A model generated the notes under the pieces. The model had not been told where the DNA came from. It searched no databases and worked only from the letters and a program-made list of their open reading frames with translations. Below, piece by piece: positions 62,180-62,295 of a stretch of DNA of 62,295 bases. The DNA lies in assembly GCF_008905045.1 (NCBI RefSeq), contig NZ_VWMY01000010.1, positions 139,348 through 201,642 on the forward strand. The letters are read 5' to 3'. Position 1 is the first letter of the stretch; each line of letters opens with the position of its first letter. Position numbers and translations under genes: made by a program. This DNA is from Streptomyces albicerus. Its GTDB lineage: Bacteria > Actinomycetota > Actinomycetes > Streptomycetales > Streptomycetaceae.

Positions 62180-62295
62180 CCGCTTCGAGCGCGCATCTCG
62201 CGCGGGCCGCCCATTACCGTCTTCGTAGAGCCCGGTTCGGGGCTCGTGGCCTTCGGGGCCGGTATGACTCGTTGCCCCTGTCCTTGATGATCCGG

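Larger units (their letters stand above)
61945..62295 (+). other. Right-end region: short serine-rich ORF, hairpins, no complete gene
   Basis: The ORF at 62070-62132 is followed by three hairpins: 62150-62179, GAGCCC/GGGCTC at 62228-62245 and GGCC/GGCC at 62248-62260. Nothing else is recognisable before the edge. Confidence 0.5.

Overview
The window is a high-GC actinobacterial chromosome segment, almost certainly Streptomyces. The evidence is the ssgR-ssgA sporulation pair, FemX of the LL-diaminopimelate type of cell wall, a PadR-linked inositol-3-phosphate synthase, the rpsF-ssb-rpsR-rplI-(MATE)-dnaB block, a Rex-type operator before cydABCD, and many copies of the Streptomyces parS 14-mer GTTTCACGTGAAAC. 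Gene order matches, from memory, the oriC-proximal core of S. coelicolor (roughly SCO3897 to SCO3960). No tRNA, rRNA, insertion sequence, prophage or CRISPR array is visible. The window looks like conserved core rather than an accessory island.

Layout. 1-11.3 kb: an LppU-like membrane protein (cut at the left edge), an MFS exporter, ino1 with its PadR regulator, a class A penicillin-binding protein, a GT87 glycosyltransferase, an operon of FemX plus an alanine-racemase-like enzyme, and a small membrane protein. 11.5-16.7 kb: rpsF-ssb-rpsR-rplI, a convergent MATE transporter, and dnaB preceded by a cluster of DnaA boxes. 16.7-30 kb: a beta-lactamase-family hydrolase, GNAT enzymes, a MarR/MFS divergent pair, a GlcG-type protein, a HAD hydrolase, a flavohemoprotein with a long disordered N-terminus, NUDIX, LysR, an operon of trans-sulfuration enzyme plus low-molecular-weight tyrosine phosphatase plus holin-like protein, a cupin and a DUF5326 protein. 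30.4-31.7 kb: ssgR and ssgA. 31.8-35.4 kb: a YibE/F-like membrane protein divergent from TPP-riboswitch-controlled thiC. 35.7-40.8 kb: a membrane protein, a metallophosphoesterase, a LacI regulator and hisC. 41-49 kb: cydA-cydB-cydCD (cytochrome bd) and a GAF sensor kinase. 49-57.7 kb: an M23 peptidase, a HAD phosphatase, an LLM oxidoreductase, KptA, and a four-gene operon of M24 peptidase, EphD-like fusion, PF10118 hydrolase and MerR. 58-61.5 kb: two overlapping ABC ATPase/permease pairs. The right end holds a small conserved-looking gene and a 20-codon ORF with seven consecutive serine codons.

Three layers of chromosome information are superimposed on the genes. (1) Nine perfect and two one-mismatch parS sites, several built into terminator-like palindromes, one near-perfect copy inside the thiC riboswitch and two overlapping gene starts. 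(2) Three groups of DnaA-box-like 9-mers: before dnaB, between kptA and merR, and between the M24 operon and the ABC genes. (3) RNA-level control: the TPP riboswitch, a structured ssgR leader, and the serine-run ORF at the right edge, a candidate attenuation leader for a gene just outside the window (serS is the expected neighbour, from remembered synteny only).
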